From JBBIMP01 sp037444305 (lineage in GTDB: Bacteria; Acidobacteriota; UBA6911), in contig JBBIMP010000048.1 of NCBI GenBank assembly GCA_037444305.1, forward strand, positions 1 through 36,696: DNA of 36,696 nt, read 5' to 3'. Each line of letters opens with the position of its first letter. Position 1 is the first letter of the stretch. The notes beneath the pieces were generated by a model, which did not search any database, was not told the DNA's origin, and saw only the letters and a list, made by a program, of their open reading frames with translations. This document shows positions 25,384 to 33,996 of the stretch, piece after piece. The position numbers and the translations under genes were made by a program.

Positions 25384-25908
25384 TCAGAAGGTGGTACGGT
25401 AGCTTACGGATACGCCCCGCCCGGGCGCATCCACTCCCCAGCTTACACCGCGGTAGTTCCGGTCGCCGATGTTTTCGAAGTTCACCAGGATGTCATGGCG
25501 CTCGCCGAGGCGGATGCCGCCGCGGAGGTTGAACGTGACGTATCCCGGGATGGCCGTGACGCTCACCTGTTCCCACGGCGGCTGGATGTCCAGCACGACC
25601 GAAAGGCGGTCCACCCCGCCGTCGGTCAGGGCGACCGGGATCCTGCGCTCGAGGAACCCGCGCGACGAAACGTGGAGCACGTGGTTCCCCATCGGCACCT
25701 CGAGAAAGAAAAACCTTCCCTCCTGGTTCGTGTGTACGGTTCCGATGACAGCCTGTTCCGAGGTGTACAGGGTCACCCTGGCGCCGACGATCACGGCTCC
25801 CGTGGGATCCTCCACCACGCCTGAAACACGCGGTTCCTGGAGAGCGCACAAGGGCGGCGCCGCAAGGGCCGCTGTAATTATAAATATAAGAATTCGACCG
25901 GCTTTCAT
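25384..25908 (-). pseudogene. Internally deleted TonB-dependent receptor (carboxypeptidase-regulatory domain joined to the last beta-strands)
   Basis: The 174-residue frame is intact but has the ends of a much larger protein. Residues 1-22 are a signal peptide (ILIFIITAALAAPPLCA). Residues 27-110 are a CarboxypepD_reg-like Ig-fold (VSGVVEDPTGAVIVGARVTL, then TNQEGRFFFLEVP). Straight after QVSVTAIPGYVTFNLRGGI comes the finale of a TonB receptor barrel: ERHDILVNFENIGDRNYRGV, a VDAPGRG turn and VSYRTTF with terminal Phe. The plug domain and most of the barrel, several hundred residues in Oar-like receptors, are missing. A clean in-frame deletion explains this. A functional small exported beta-sandwich is possible. 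Confidence 0.7.
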
Positions 25909-25914
25909 GCACTT

Positions 25915-25943
25915 AAGCTACCGTCCGATCCGGCCAAAGTCAA
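25915..25943 (-). promoter_or_regulatory. Promoter that would give a near-leaderless transcript
   Basis: TTGACT (25943-25938), a 17-bp spacer and TAGCTT (25920-25915) precede the receptor-relic gene. Seven bases past the -10 is the A of the ATG at 25908, and no Shine-Dalgarno lies between, so the mRNA would start at or next to the start codon. Confidence 0.45.
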
Positions 25944-26101
25944 CAAACGCATCGGGGACATAATCCCTGGGATGCGATCCTCCTCCTGAGGCGCAAATGA
26001 GTATTGTGCCCCGGGGAGAAAAAACGATATCTTGGCCGGGCGGGCCTTCGCGATCGCCCGGATGAGCCGAAATCGACCGACCAAAAGGAGCTGCGGAAAC
26101 C

Positions 26102-27130
26102 ATGAAAGCTGTCAGGTTGACGGAACCGGGAAAGGCGCTCGAGTTGCATGAGATCCCTATTCCTTCGTTCGGCGCCCTGGATGTGCTGGTGCGCGTGAAG
26201 GCTGCGGGCATCTGCCACTCCGATGCTCACTACCGCGCGGGGATCTCGCCGGTCCGGCCGCTTCCCATGACCCTGGGGCACGAGGTGGCCGGGGTGGTAG
26301 TGAAGGCGGGCGCCGAGGTCCGGCATCTCCGCGACGGGGACCGTGTCTGCATCCACTACATGGCCACCTGCGGGTGCTGCAATTACTGCAACATGGGCAG
26401 CGAGCAGTTCTGCCCCTCGGGGAAGATGATCGGCAAGTCCCGCGACGGCGGGTACGCCGAGCACATCGTCGTTCCCGGGAGGAGCGCCTTCCTCCTGCCG
26501 CAGCAGCTCTCCTTCGAGCAGGCTGCCGTCATGATGTGCTCCTCGGCGACCTCGCTGCATGCTCTGAACAAGGCCCGGCTGAAGGTCGGCGAGTCCGTGG
26601 CGATCTTCGGCGTCGGCGGACTGGGGATGTCTGCGGTGCAGTTGGCGAAGGCGCTCGGCGCACAGACGATTTTCGCCGTGGACATCCGGCCCAACAAGCT
26701 GGAGATGGCCGCCGCTTTCGGGGCTGTTCCGGTCTTCGCGGGGAAGAACGATCCGGTTGCGGAGATCCGCAAGGCGACGGGTGGCCGCGGCGTGGACGTG
26801 GCCATGGAACTGGTCGGACTGCCGATCACGATGAAGCAGTCGGTCGCCTCGCTGGCCGTATTCGGCCGCGCCGTCATGGCCGGTATCTCGGACCGCTCCT
26901 TCGAGGTCTCTCCCTATGACGAGCTGATCAACCGGGAAGCGGAAATCATCGGGGTCTCGGATCACCTTGCCTCGGAAATCCCGCAGCTCCTCCATTGGGC
27001 GGTAACAGGGCAGCTGGATCTCTCCCGAGCGATCACCCGGAGGGTCGGCCTGGATGCCGCAGAAATCAACGGCGTACTCGATGACCTGGACAGCTTCAGC
27101 CGCGACGTCCGCGCGGTGATCATGCCGTGA
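26102..27130 (+). CDS. Zinc-dependent alcohol dehydrogenase (medium-chain dehydrogenase/reductase)
   Basis: 342 residues, the normal family length. It oxidises an alcohol with NAD(P)+ or the reverse in the cytosol. Catalytic zinc ligands are Cys38 (AAGICHSDAHY) and His60-Glu61 (LGHEVAG). The structural zinc is held by Cys90, Cys93, Cys96 and Cys104 (CGCCNYCNMGSEQFC). The Rossmann motif is IFGVGGLGMSAVQLAKALGA, with VDIRPNKLEMAAAFGA ahead of the cofactor-binding turn. The start has AGGAG about 11 nt upstream. Substrate class is not evident. The RqcH-like gene follows after 28 nt. Confidence 0.94.
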   Translation: MKAVRLTEPGKALELHEIPIPSFGALDVLVRVKAAGICHSDAHYRAGISPVRPLPMTLGHEVAGVVVKAGAEVRHLRDGDRVCIHYMATCGCCNYCNMGSEQFCPSGKMIGKSRDGGYAEHIVVPGRSAFLLPQQLSFEQAAVMMCSSATSLHALNKARLKVGESVAIFGVGGLGMSAVQLAKALGAQTIFAVDIRPNKLEMAAAFGAVPVFAGKNDPVAEIRKATGGRGVDVAMELVGLPITMKQSVASLAVFGRAVMAGISDRSFEVSPYDELINREAEIIGVSDHLASEIPQLLHWAVTGQLDLSRAITRRVGLDAAEINGVLDDLDSFSRDVRAVIMP

Positions 27131-27158
27131 AGGAGCGGGAAGGGAGGAGGAGGCAGCC

Positions 27159-28649
27159 ATGCTGAGCCTGCGCGAACTGCAGCGGGCTGCCGGGATTCTC
27201 TCGGGGAGATTGGCCGGATCGGTGCTGCAGCGGGCGGTTCAGACGGATGAGCAACGCCTGGGGCTCTCCTTTTACAAGCCCGGCGATACCCTGACCGTCC
27301 TCCTGAACTGCGAGCCGGATTTTGCGCGCGTGAGCCTCCTCCGCCGGCTGCCGGCGTCGCCGGCAACACCTCCTCCATTCCTGCAGTACCTCCGCGCCCA
27401 TCTGGGCAGGGCGGCGTTCGCCGGAATCCGCCTGCTCGAGGGAGACCGGCATGCAGGCTTGCAGTTCATCACCCGCGAAGGCACCTGGGAACTGGCCCTG
27501 TCGATCTTCGGGAATCGGAGCAACATCTACCTCATCGATCCACAGGGAAGGCTGACCTTTGCCATGCGCCCTCTTGCCGGAACACGGGAAGAGCTGAAGA
27601 TCGGCGAGACCTGGGCTGCTCCGCCCGGCAAGCTGCGCTCGGCCGGAGACGACCGGTGGGAGGATCTGCCGGACGATTCCTACCTGGAGGCCGTGGAGAC
27701 CGCCTATGCCGAGCTGGAGAGAAAAAGGCGGATCGAGGGCCTTACCCGCAGGATCGAGCAGGCACTTGCCCGGGAAGAGAGCTTTCTTGTGCGGAAGGCG
27801 GGGAACCTGCGGGAAGATCTGGGGAAGGCGCTCCATGCCGGGGAGCACCGGAGGAAGGGAGAGTTGCTCAAGTCGGTTCTGCACAAGGTGCAGCAAGGCA
27901 ATGAGAAGGTCACGGCAACCGATTTCGAAACCGGCGAAGATGTGACGATCCCGATCGATCCACGCCTGTCGCCGGCCGAAAATCTCGAGGACTGCTTCCG
28001 ACGGTACCAGAAGGACCAGCGCGGCGTGGAGATGCTGCGGCAGCAGATGGCAGAGGTGGAATCCGCGCTGGCGAAGGTGGAGTCCCTGCAGGGGAGGTTG
28101 CGGGCGATGGCCGCAGCCGCTGCAGATTTTAAGGATTTCGAGGCATTCACCTGCGAGCCCCTGCTGCGCAGGCTGTTGTCCCGTCACGTTTCCGCGCGCC
28201 CGCGCGCCAGCGCAGCGAAGAAGCCGAAGCAGGCAAAGCGGGATATCCCGGCACGTCTCCTGCCCAAGCGGTACCGGACCGACCAGGGGTTGGAGATCTG
28301 GGTGGGGCGCAGCGATGAGGGGAACGATTACCTCACGACACGGCTGGCCCGGGGGCACGACCTTTTCTTTCATCTCGAGGGGTACCCGGGAAGCCACGTG
28401 ATCCTGCGAACGGAAGGCAGGGAGGACCCGCCGGCCGAGGCCGTGCTGGACGCCTGCGAGCTGGCGGTGCACTTTTCCAGACTGAAGAACGCCACGCGCG
28501 CAGACGTGCACGTCACGCCCGTCAAAAACGTCAGGAAGCCGAAGGGGGCGAAATCTGGGCTGGTGTACGTCTCGCGGGGAAAAACCGTGCACCTGCGGCG
28601 CAGCGCCAGGCGGCTGGAGAACATCCTCGCCTCGCGCGCCGAGGACTGA
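27159..28649 (+). CDS. RqcH/NFACT-family ribosome quality-control protein
   Basis: 496 residues, somewhat shorter than the 570 of Bacillus RqcH. NFACT proteins bind stalled 50S-peptidyl-tRNA complexes and direct C-terminal alanine tails that mark nascent chains for ClpXP. The N-terminal NFACT-N domain contains Asp96-Arg97 (LLEGDRHAG), matching the Asp97-Arg98 pair needed for tailing in B. subtilis. A long charged coiled-coil/helix-hairpin part follows (about 180-330), then a basic linker with KKPKQAKR and the NFACT-R domain (about 367-475) with HDLFFHLEGYPGSHVIL. The strong GGGAGGAGG Shine-Dalgarno precedes ATG 27159. It may be read through from the dehydrogenase upstream. Confidence 0.9.
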   Translation: MLSLRELQRAAGILSGRLAGSVLQRAVQTDEQRLGLSFYKPGDTLTVLLNCEPDFARVSLLRRLPASPATPPPFLQYLRAHLGRAAFAGIRLLEGDRHAGLQFITREGTWELALSIFGNRSNIYLIDPQGRLTFAMRPLAGTREELKIGETWAAPPGKLRSAGDDRWEDLPDDSYLEAVETAYAELERKRRIEGLTRRIEQALAREESFLVRKAGNLREDLGKALHAGEHRRKGELLKSVLHKVQQGNEKVTATDFETGEDVTIPIDPRLSPAENLEDCFRRYQKDQRGVEMLRQQMAEVESALAKVESLQGRLRAMAAAAADFKDFEAFTCEPLLRRLLSRHVSARPRASAAKKPKQAKRDIPARLLPKRYRTDQGLEIWVGRSDEGNDYLTTRLARGHDLFFHLEGYPGSHVILRTEGREDPPAEAVLDACELAVHFSRLKNATRADVHVTPVKNVRKPKGAKSGLVYVSRGKTVHLRRSARRLENILASRAED

Positions 28650-28652
28650 CGC

Positions 28653-28865
28653 TCAGTTTTGCCGCCGGGCCGGTCCGCGGTCCGCTTTCGGCGCGAACAG
28701 CTGGCATTCCATTCCGGAGGAATCGTACACGACGCGCGCGGGATTCTGCCGCGACTTGAAGCCGTGGGCGGAGCAGCCGTACGGCAGCTGCGCGTCCCAG
28801 GTCACGCAGTAGAAGCGGCACTGGAAGCAGGCCGGCAGCTTTGTGCGGTTCGAGTTTGATCTCAT
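28653..28865 (-). CDS. Small Cys-rich conserved protein of unknown function
   Basis: 70 residues from ATG 28865 (a purine-rich GAGAAGAG precedes it). The core CFQCRFYCVTWDAQLPYGCS and AHGFKSRQNP, followed by SSGMECQLF, matches a small family that databases often mislabel as uracil-DNA glycosylase. It has no such fold, only a ring of cysteines (five here) with conserved Trp-Asp and Gly-Phe-Lys. The Cys pattern suggests metal binding. It converges on the RqcH gene with 3 nt between stops. Confidence 0.75.
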   Translation of the reverse strand: MRSNSNRTKLPACFQCRFYCVTWDAQLPYGCSAHGFKSRQNPARVVYDSSGMECQLFAPKADRGPARRQN

Positions 28866-29042
28866 CTCTTCTCGCCAACCTCCTCGCGGCTCATATCGTC
28901 CGGCATGGAAAGAGAATTCACTTGCTCGACGGCCGCTGTTCACTTGCCGGATGCGTTGTGGCAATATTTCGGTCATGTCGCCCATATCGGGCCAACATCC
29001 TATCGGGTTAGCAACCCATGATAGAAGCCAAGGAGGTATCAG

Positions 29043-29552
29043 GTGAAAAAAACGCTTACAGGAATGATCGCACTGGGACTGCTGCTCGGCACACCGGCAA
29101 TCACGATTTCGCATCCCCACTTCAACAAAACGATCACGGCCAACCTGCCGGGCGGAGTGGCGGTGACCATCGCGTATACTACCGTGCCCGCGAACGAGGA
29201 CCACACCAAAAAGGCTGCGGTGGGGGCTTTTCTCACGCCGGGTCGTCCCATGCTGAAACTGTCGGGCGATCTGAAGGCAGGGGAGATGACGATCCCAGCC
29301 GGCGATTACCACATCGGGGTCATGAAGAAGGCCGAGAACGATTGGGTGCTGGTTCTCCACCCCGGACAGGTTCCCCGCGGCCAGACGCCGGACACTGAAA
29401 AATTGATCAAGCTGGATTCCATGTTTTCAACGGCGCACGGCGTTGCCGAGCACTCGCTGATCGACCTGACGCCCGGCTCAGGCAAGTTCGAAGGCAAAGT
29501 GGTACTCACCATTCACTTCGGCTCGCTTTTCCTGGCAGGCCTGGTTTCCTAG
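29043..29552 (+). CDS. Secreted protein, unknown, possibly DUF2911-like
   Basis: 169 residues from GTG 29043, with AAGGAGGT about 5 nt upstream. Residues 1-22 are a signal peptide ending near ITIS. The mature part is rich in beta-strand patterns: ANLPGGVAVTIAYTTVP, TIPAGDYHIGVMKKAENDWV and EGKVVLTIHFGSLF. The AGDYHI..W.LVL arrangement recalls DUF2911 proteins, but I am not sure. No lipobox and no catalytic motif were seen. It is probably periplasmic, alone in its transcript. Confidence 0.7.
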   Translation: MKKTLTGMIALGLLLGTPAITISHPHFNKTITANLPGGVAVTIAYTTVPANEDHTKKAAVGAFLTPGRPMLKLSGDLKAGEMTIPAGDYHIGVMKKAENDWVLVLHPGQVPRGQTPDTEKLIKLDSMFSTAHGVAEHSLIDLTPGSGKFEGKVVLTIHFGSLFLAGLVS

Positions 29553-29794
29553 CTGCGTTCCGCTATTTGGGGAAGAGCGGCGGAGGGTGCGGAACCAGAC
29601 GCCCGCGCGGAACCGGTTTCTGGATTCCCTGGCAGGGGTGACTCCTGCAGCGCTTCATTCCCGGCACAGGCGCCTACGATAATCAAGGCGGCGGATTTAT
29701 CGGCGCCTGGCATGGTGTCTCGAGGGTGATGTTTCTTTTTTTGAGTTCTCCGACCGCCATTTGCCGGCGCCGCCATGATACACTGGGCCTCAAA
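29553..29794. other. Gene-free spacer before the HEPN/MNT pair
   Basis: No coding signal was found on either strand. A weak extended -10 (TG-A-TACACT, 29776-29784) sits 10 nt ahead of the HEPN start and would give an almost leaderless message. No good -35 is present. Confidence 0.3.
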
Positions 29795-30199
29795 ATGACG
29801 AACAAGACGATTGCTTTGAAATGGTATCGCCAGGCGCGACATGACCTGGAAATGGCGGAGAAGAACATCCCCATCGGTGGATATGACGTCGCAGCATTCC
29901 TGTGCCAGCAATCGGTTGAGAAACTCCTGAAAGCGATTCTGGTCCTGGAGACGGGAAACATGCCCAGGGCCCACTACTTGGACGAGCTGTCGAACCTGCT
30001 CGGAATCGAAGGGGAAATTCGGGCCGACATTCTTGACCTTGCTGCGGATTACACATTTACCAGGTATCCCGACGTGTCCGCCAACGTACCTTTCGAGGAA
30101 TATGATCGCGAGATTGCGTCTGACAAAGTTGAACGCTGCAAGAGCATCTTTTCCCGGTTGGCGCATAAAAGCCGGCCGATCCACAAGGGCGAATCGTGA
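29795..30199 (+). CDS. HEPN-domain protein of a HEPN/MNT pair
   Basis: 134 residues, a four-helix HEPN fold: ALKWYRQARHDLEMAEKN, DVAAFLCQQSVEKLLKAIL (the hallmark helix) and AADYTFTRYPDV. In the known HepT toxins the HEPN is an RNase with an RX4-6H motif. No such spacing occurs anywhere in this protein, so RNA cleavage is doubtful. It is coupled to the nucleotidyltransferase by a GTGA overlap. The pair is typical of type VII-like toxin-antitoxin modules, where MntA AMPylates HepT. GC content by eye is below that of the neighbours, suggesting transfer. Confidence 0.88.
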   Translation: MTNKTIALKWYRQARHDLEMAEKNIPIGGYDVAAFLCQQSVEKLLKAILVLETGNMPRAHYLDELSNLLGIEGEIRADILDLAADYTFTRYPDVSANVPFEEYDREIASDKVERCKSIFSRLAHKSRPIHKGES

Positions 30200-30516
30200 A
30201 CGGCGATCCATGGCTCGACCGTTTTGTAAACAAAGTCCTTCCGATCTTGCAGGCAGAGTTAGATCCGGAGACGGTTCTACTCTTTGGCTCACGCGTGAAC
30301 GGTACGGCAACCGAACACTCCGACATCGACGTTGTGGTTCTCTCCAGGAAGTTTCGGGAGATTCCGCTGCTCAAGCGGATGCCGATGCTTCTTCGCATGA
30401 TCCGGTTTGAAAAGCATGTGGACTATCTCTGTTACACCCCGGAGGAATTCGCTCTGCTCAAGGATCAGTCGGTAATACTCCGCGAAGCAGCAGAGCATGG
30501 CATCCGCGCAGTCTGA
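30196..30516 (+). CDS. MNT-type minimal nucleotidyltransferase
   Basis: 106 residues from GTG 30196. FGSRVNGTATEHSDIDVVV carries the GSX10DXD signature exactly (Gly-Ser, ten residues, Asp-Ile-Asp), with a later acidic residue in EKHVDYLCYTPEE. In characterised MNT/HEPN pairs this enzyme AMPylates or otherwise modifies the HEPN partner and is the antitoxin. Coupled start and identical strand support the pair. It ends 160 nt from the convergent helicase stop. Confidence 0.9.
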   Translation: MNGDPWLDRFVNKVLPILQAELDPETVLLFGSRVNGTATEHSDIDVVVLSRKFREIPLLKRMPMLLRMIRFEKHVDYLCYTPEEFALLKDQSVILREAAEHGIRAV

Positions 30517-30676
30517 GGCATTACGCGCAAAACCCTTTCATCAGGCAAAATCGGCGGGTTCGATAACCGGCGCCTCCGGATTTCACAAAGTCTATGCCGT
30601 GAATCATTCCCGGCGGTGCTGATCGAACGCTCCCAATCTTTGCTGCCGGCATGAAACTGGATCGTGCGCCGGCTTG
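30517..30676. other. Spacer between convergent MNT and helicase genes
   Basis: No gene, no T-run terminator and no convincing repeat was seen in these 160 bases. Confidence 0.4.
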
Positions 30677-33600
30677 TCAAACAGCGGCATCGGCAGCCTG
30701 CGGCTGGAGCGCCATCCACGCAATCAAATGGATCTCCTCTATCTCGATGGGCGGCAGAGGATCGGGCGCGCGAAACGGCTCCGCACCGATCCGCTCCACC
30801 TCCTCGACAAGATGGCGCGCTCTTTCGGCGCCGCTCTCGAACTCCCGCTCCCAGGCCGGCCGCAACAGGTTTTCTTCGCGGCGCGGCCAGGGAGACTCGA
30901 CCGCGTCGAGGCATCGGTTCAGCCGCTCCTGCTCGATGTCGGCAGGGGGATTCGCGCGAAGAAAGGCGGCGACCTCCCGGTTGAGCTTCCTGATCCTGGG
31001 CTGGAGATTGGCCGGATCGGTTTCGAAAGCCCACGCTTCAAAGATGCTCCGGCGAGCCCTGGCCCAGGCCTCGTAGGCCGCCAGAGCCATCTCCCGGTTC
31101 AGGATCCGTTGCGTATCTTCCGTACACTCGAGCAGCCGAAGGCAGGTTCCGAGTTCGCTTGTGATCTCCGCTTCAGCCTCGGCCGGCACGAAGCGAAGAT
31201 AGATGCGATCGCCCACTGTCGCGCAAAAGATATGGCCCGCCTGCTCGCCCTTACGCATGCCGGAGCCGGCGCGCCAGGGAAGGTCAGGGATTGCAGCGCC
31301 ATATTTCTGCAGCGCCTTCCGCAGCTCCTGGCGATACTCCTCTCCGGTCTGTGCAGCCCCCTCGGTTCCGCCCGCCTCGTAGATCGAGGCGTCCTCGCGG
31401 TGCAGCTTTTCGATCTCGGCGCGAGTTTCGGCGAACGATTGCTCCCCGGTCGCGCCCCGCTCGATCGGCGCCTCCTCCACTCCCACGGAAGCCGCCGCCT
31501 GCGCCAGCTTCCGGCGCACACGCGCCTCAAGGTTCAGCAGGCCGTCGAGCTGGGCATCGGGAAAGAAAGTGCGCAGATACACCTTGGAGTGCGGACTTCC
31601 GATCCGGTCCACCCGGCCGTGCCGCTGCACGAGACGCATCGGGTTCCACGGCAGGTCGTAGTTCACCACGTTCCGGCACTGCTGAAGGTTCATTCCCTCG
31701 GCGAGAACATCGGTGCACAGAAGAAGATCGAAGCGATCCTCGGTGTCCGGAGGCAGCGCGCCCGTAGAGACCGGCGCGAAACCATGCAAAGCCTTCTGCC
31801 TGGGTATCCCGTTGCGCGCATCGGCGCCGCTCACCGAGGCGACACGGCCGCGGTAAGGATGCAGACGCGGATCCCGCTCCACCACCCTGCGCAGGTGTTC
31901 CTCGATCCAGTCGACCGTGTCCTCGTAGTGGGAGAACACCAGCGCCTTTCTCTTCTGGCGGGCGTCCTCCTCGTCGATCGCCTCGTCGGCGGCCTGCTTC
32001 GCGGCCGCGGCCAGCGCCTCAACGAGCGCGGCGAGCTTCGGATCTCCTTCGGGCCGGACCTTCGCCGCCTCGGCAGCCATCTCCCGAAGCAGCTCCAGGT
32101 CCGAGCGTACGTCCGCCTCGAGCCGCTTCACGTCAAAAAGCGACGCGTCCTCCGCATGCTCGCTCGCTTCCAGGATCTCCTCGATATCTCCCTCGCTCTC
32201 GGCGGCCGACAGCTCCCGGAAGAACTCCTTGCGCACGACCCGCCCGCGCGCCAGCGCTTCCAGAAAAGTCTCGTGCTCGCGGATCATGCGGCCGGCGGTT
32301 CTCCGGAATGCCTCCGCCGAGGACTCGAAGCGCTTGAGCAGCGCCGAGCGGATGAGCCCGACCAGCGCCGTGTCCTCGCCTTCGGCTTTTCCGCCCACGG
32401 GATATCGTTCGGGCTGGTATCGGGCCATCCGCAGGAGCGGATGGCCATCGTCGGGCATCAGGATCTCTTCAAGGCGGGCGAAGAAACCTGGGAGCAGCCT
32501 GTCCAGGTCGTAGCCGATCGAGGAAGCCACCGGTTTCGGGAAACGAATCGGCGTCATTCTTCCATCGGGGCCGCGGATCAGGTCGCTCGCATAGTGCTTC
32601 TTGATGAACCGCCGGGTGCGCTTGACCGTGGTGGCGTCTATGACCGGGTAGAGAAGATCCGGGCTCAGGTTGAAGGGATCGGCGCGCATGGCGTGCTCGA
32701 AGCGCTCGCGGATCGAGAGCACGCCGCGGTCGGAGAGCCAGGCGTCCTGCTTCATGAAGAAGCGCAGCATATGGTACAGGTCCCAGAGCGAGTTGTTGAC
32801 CGGAGTCGCCGTGAGCAGCAGTAGGTCGCGCCGCTTGCCCGCCAACAGCCGCCGCAGGATCGCGGCCCGCTTCGGCGTGTCGGGATTGCGGTAGTTGTGG
32901 GCTTCGTCCACGACGACGAGCGCGTAGTCCTCGAGCGGATTCTTGAGGTGGGCCTTCTCCCCGCCCAACTGAGCGTCATTCGCCAGCTCCTCGTACGACA
33001 GGCACTCGACCAGGAGCTGGTAGTCGTTCAGAAAGCGCTCCCAGGCCGTGTCGCGCAGGCTGGCGGGACACACCAGGAGGACGCGCTGCCGGCGCTCGCG
33101 GTAGTCGCGGATGATCTCTCCGGCTGTGAAGGTTTTTCCGAGGCCGACGCCGTCGGCAACCATCACGCCGCCGTACCTGGCGAGGATCTTGCGGGCGCGC
33201 CAGACGCCGTGCTTCTGGAAGGTCGTAATCGGGATCTTGCCCGTCTCCTTTTCTTCCTCCTCCAACTCCTGGCGGTACAGGTGCCAGAGCACCTTGAGAT
33301 AGACGAGATAGGGAGGGACCTCGGCCAGCAGTTCCGCGTAGATGGCCGCAAGGTCGAACGGGACTGCCCCCTGCCACAGCTTCTCGAACCACTCCTCGAC
33401 CTGCGCGACGAGCGGGTCCTCGTGGTGGCCCAGCATCAGTTCGAGGTTCGTCTTGAGCCCCGCACGCGTGAGATTCGCGGAGCCGGCCAGGATCCCCCGC
33501 TCCGCGCCGCGGAAGAGAAATGCCTTGGCGTGCAGGAAGTGCCCTTCGTATCGGCGCACCTCGATCCGGCCGGAGCGCAGAAAGTCGAGGAGGTTCCGGA

Positions 33601-33988
33601 TCGCGCGATCCTCCTCGAAATCGAACGGCAGGAGGTCGCGGTCGTGTTTGAGCCCGCGCTCGAGCTGGGCCAGTCCTTGAGTCACGCGCCGGCGCGTGAA
33701 TTCCGGCTCTGTCGGATCGTAGGGCGTGCGGCGGGGGCGAAGCGCCTCGGGTGTCGGGTCCGCGCCGAGCAGAAGGCGGATGCGGGGCACGTGGCGAGCC
33801 TCGGCGGCAATCAACTCCATACCTTGAGGGTTGAAGTAGCAGCTCGCGACGCACAGCTCGTCGGGGATGCGGCCCTGGCGCCGCAGTTCGCCCAGATGGG
33901 CGGTGATCGCTTGCGCGAGCGTATTCCCGTCGCGGTTGTCGATGAAGAGCGGCTTCCGGGTCGGAGAGGCTTGCTCGGTATAGCTCAT
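30677..33988 (-). CDS. PLD-nuclease/SNF2-type helicase fusion
   Basis: 1103 residues from ATG 33988, 8 nt after the doc-type stop. The N-terminal third is a phospholipase-D-like nuclease domain: HAKAFLFRGAERGILAGSAN gives His153, Lys155, Ser170 and Asn172. Next comes a superfamily-2 helicase: Walker A ADGVGLGKTFTAGE (279 on), DEAH at 361-364, LLLLTATPVNN as motif III, and the C-terminal lobe with KALVFSHYEDTVDWIEEHL, LCTDVLAEGMNLQQC and the arginine-finger QRHGRVDRIGS. The last 250 residues are helical and of no known domain. Single-motif PLD nucleases usually dimerise. Such fusions occur in defence islands. It closes a four-gene operon. GC content is higher than in the preceding three genes. 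Confidence 0.88.
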   Translation of the reverse strand: MSYTEQASPTRKPLFIDNRDGNTLAQAITAHLGELRRQGRIPDELCVASCYFNPQGMELIAAEARHVPRIRLLLGADPTPEALRPRRTPYDPTEPEFTRRRVTQGLAQLERGLKHDRDLLPFDFEEDRAIRNLLDFLRSGRIEVRRYEGHFLHAKAFLFRGAERGILAGSANLTRAGLKTNLELMLGHHEDPLVAQVEEWFEKLWQGAVPFDLAAIYAELLAEVPPYLVYLKVLWHLYRQELEEEEKETGKIPITTFQKHGVWRARKILARYGGVMVADGVGLGKTFTAGEIIRDYRERRQRVLLVCPASLRDTAWERFLNDYQLLVECLSYEELANDAQLGGEKAHLKNPLEDYALVVVDEAHNYRNPDTPKRAAILRRLLAGKRRDLLLLTATPVNNSLWDLYHMLRFFMKQDAWLSDRGVLSIRERFEHAMRADPFNLSPDLLYPVIDATTVKRTRRFIKKHYASDLIRGPDGRMTPIRFPKPVASSIGYDLDRLLPGFFARLEEILMPDDGHPLLRMARYQPERYPVGGKAEGEDTALVGLIRSALLKRFESSAEAFRRTAGRMIREHETFLEALARGRVVRKEFFRELSAAESEGDIEEILEASEHAEDASLFDVKRLEADVRSDLELLREMAAEAAKVRPEGDPKLAALVEALAAAAKQAADEAIDEEDARQKRKALVFSHYEDTVDWIEEHLRRVVERDPRLHPYRGRVASVSGADARNGIPRQKALHGFAPVSTGALPPDTEDRFDLLLCTDVLAEGMNLQQCRNVVNYDLPWNPMRLVQRHGRVDRIGSPHSKVYLRTFFPDAQLDGLLNLEARVRRKLAQAAASVGVEEAPIERGATGEQSFAETRAEIEKLHREDASIYEAGGTEGAAQTGEEYRQELRKALQKYGAAIPDLPWRAGSGMRKGEQAGHIFCATVGDRIYLRFVPAEAEAEITSELGTCLRLLECTEDTQRILNREMALAAYEAWARARRSIFEAWAFETDPANLQPRIRKLNREVAAFLRANPPADIEQERLNRCLDAVESPWPRREENLLRPAWEREFESGAERARHLVEEVERIGAEPFRAPDPLPPIEIEEIHLIAWMALQPQAADAAV

Positions 33989-33996
33989 TTGTTTTC

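Noticed and set aside
30674..32824. Long plus-strand ORF opposite the helicase
   Set aside because: It is an antisense shadow of the GC-rich helicase gene; no domain is recognisable and codon bias belongs to the minus strand.
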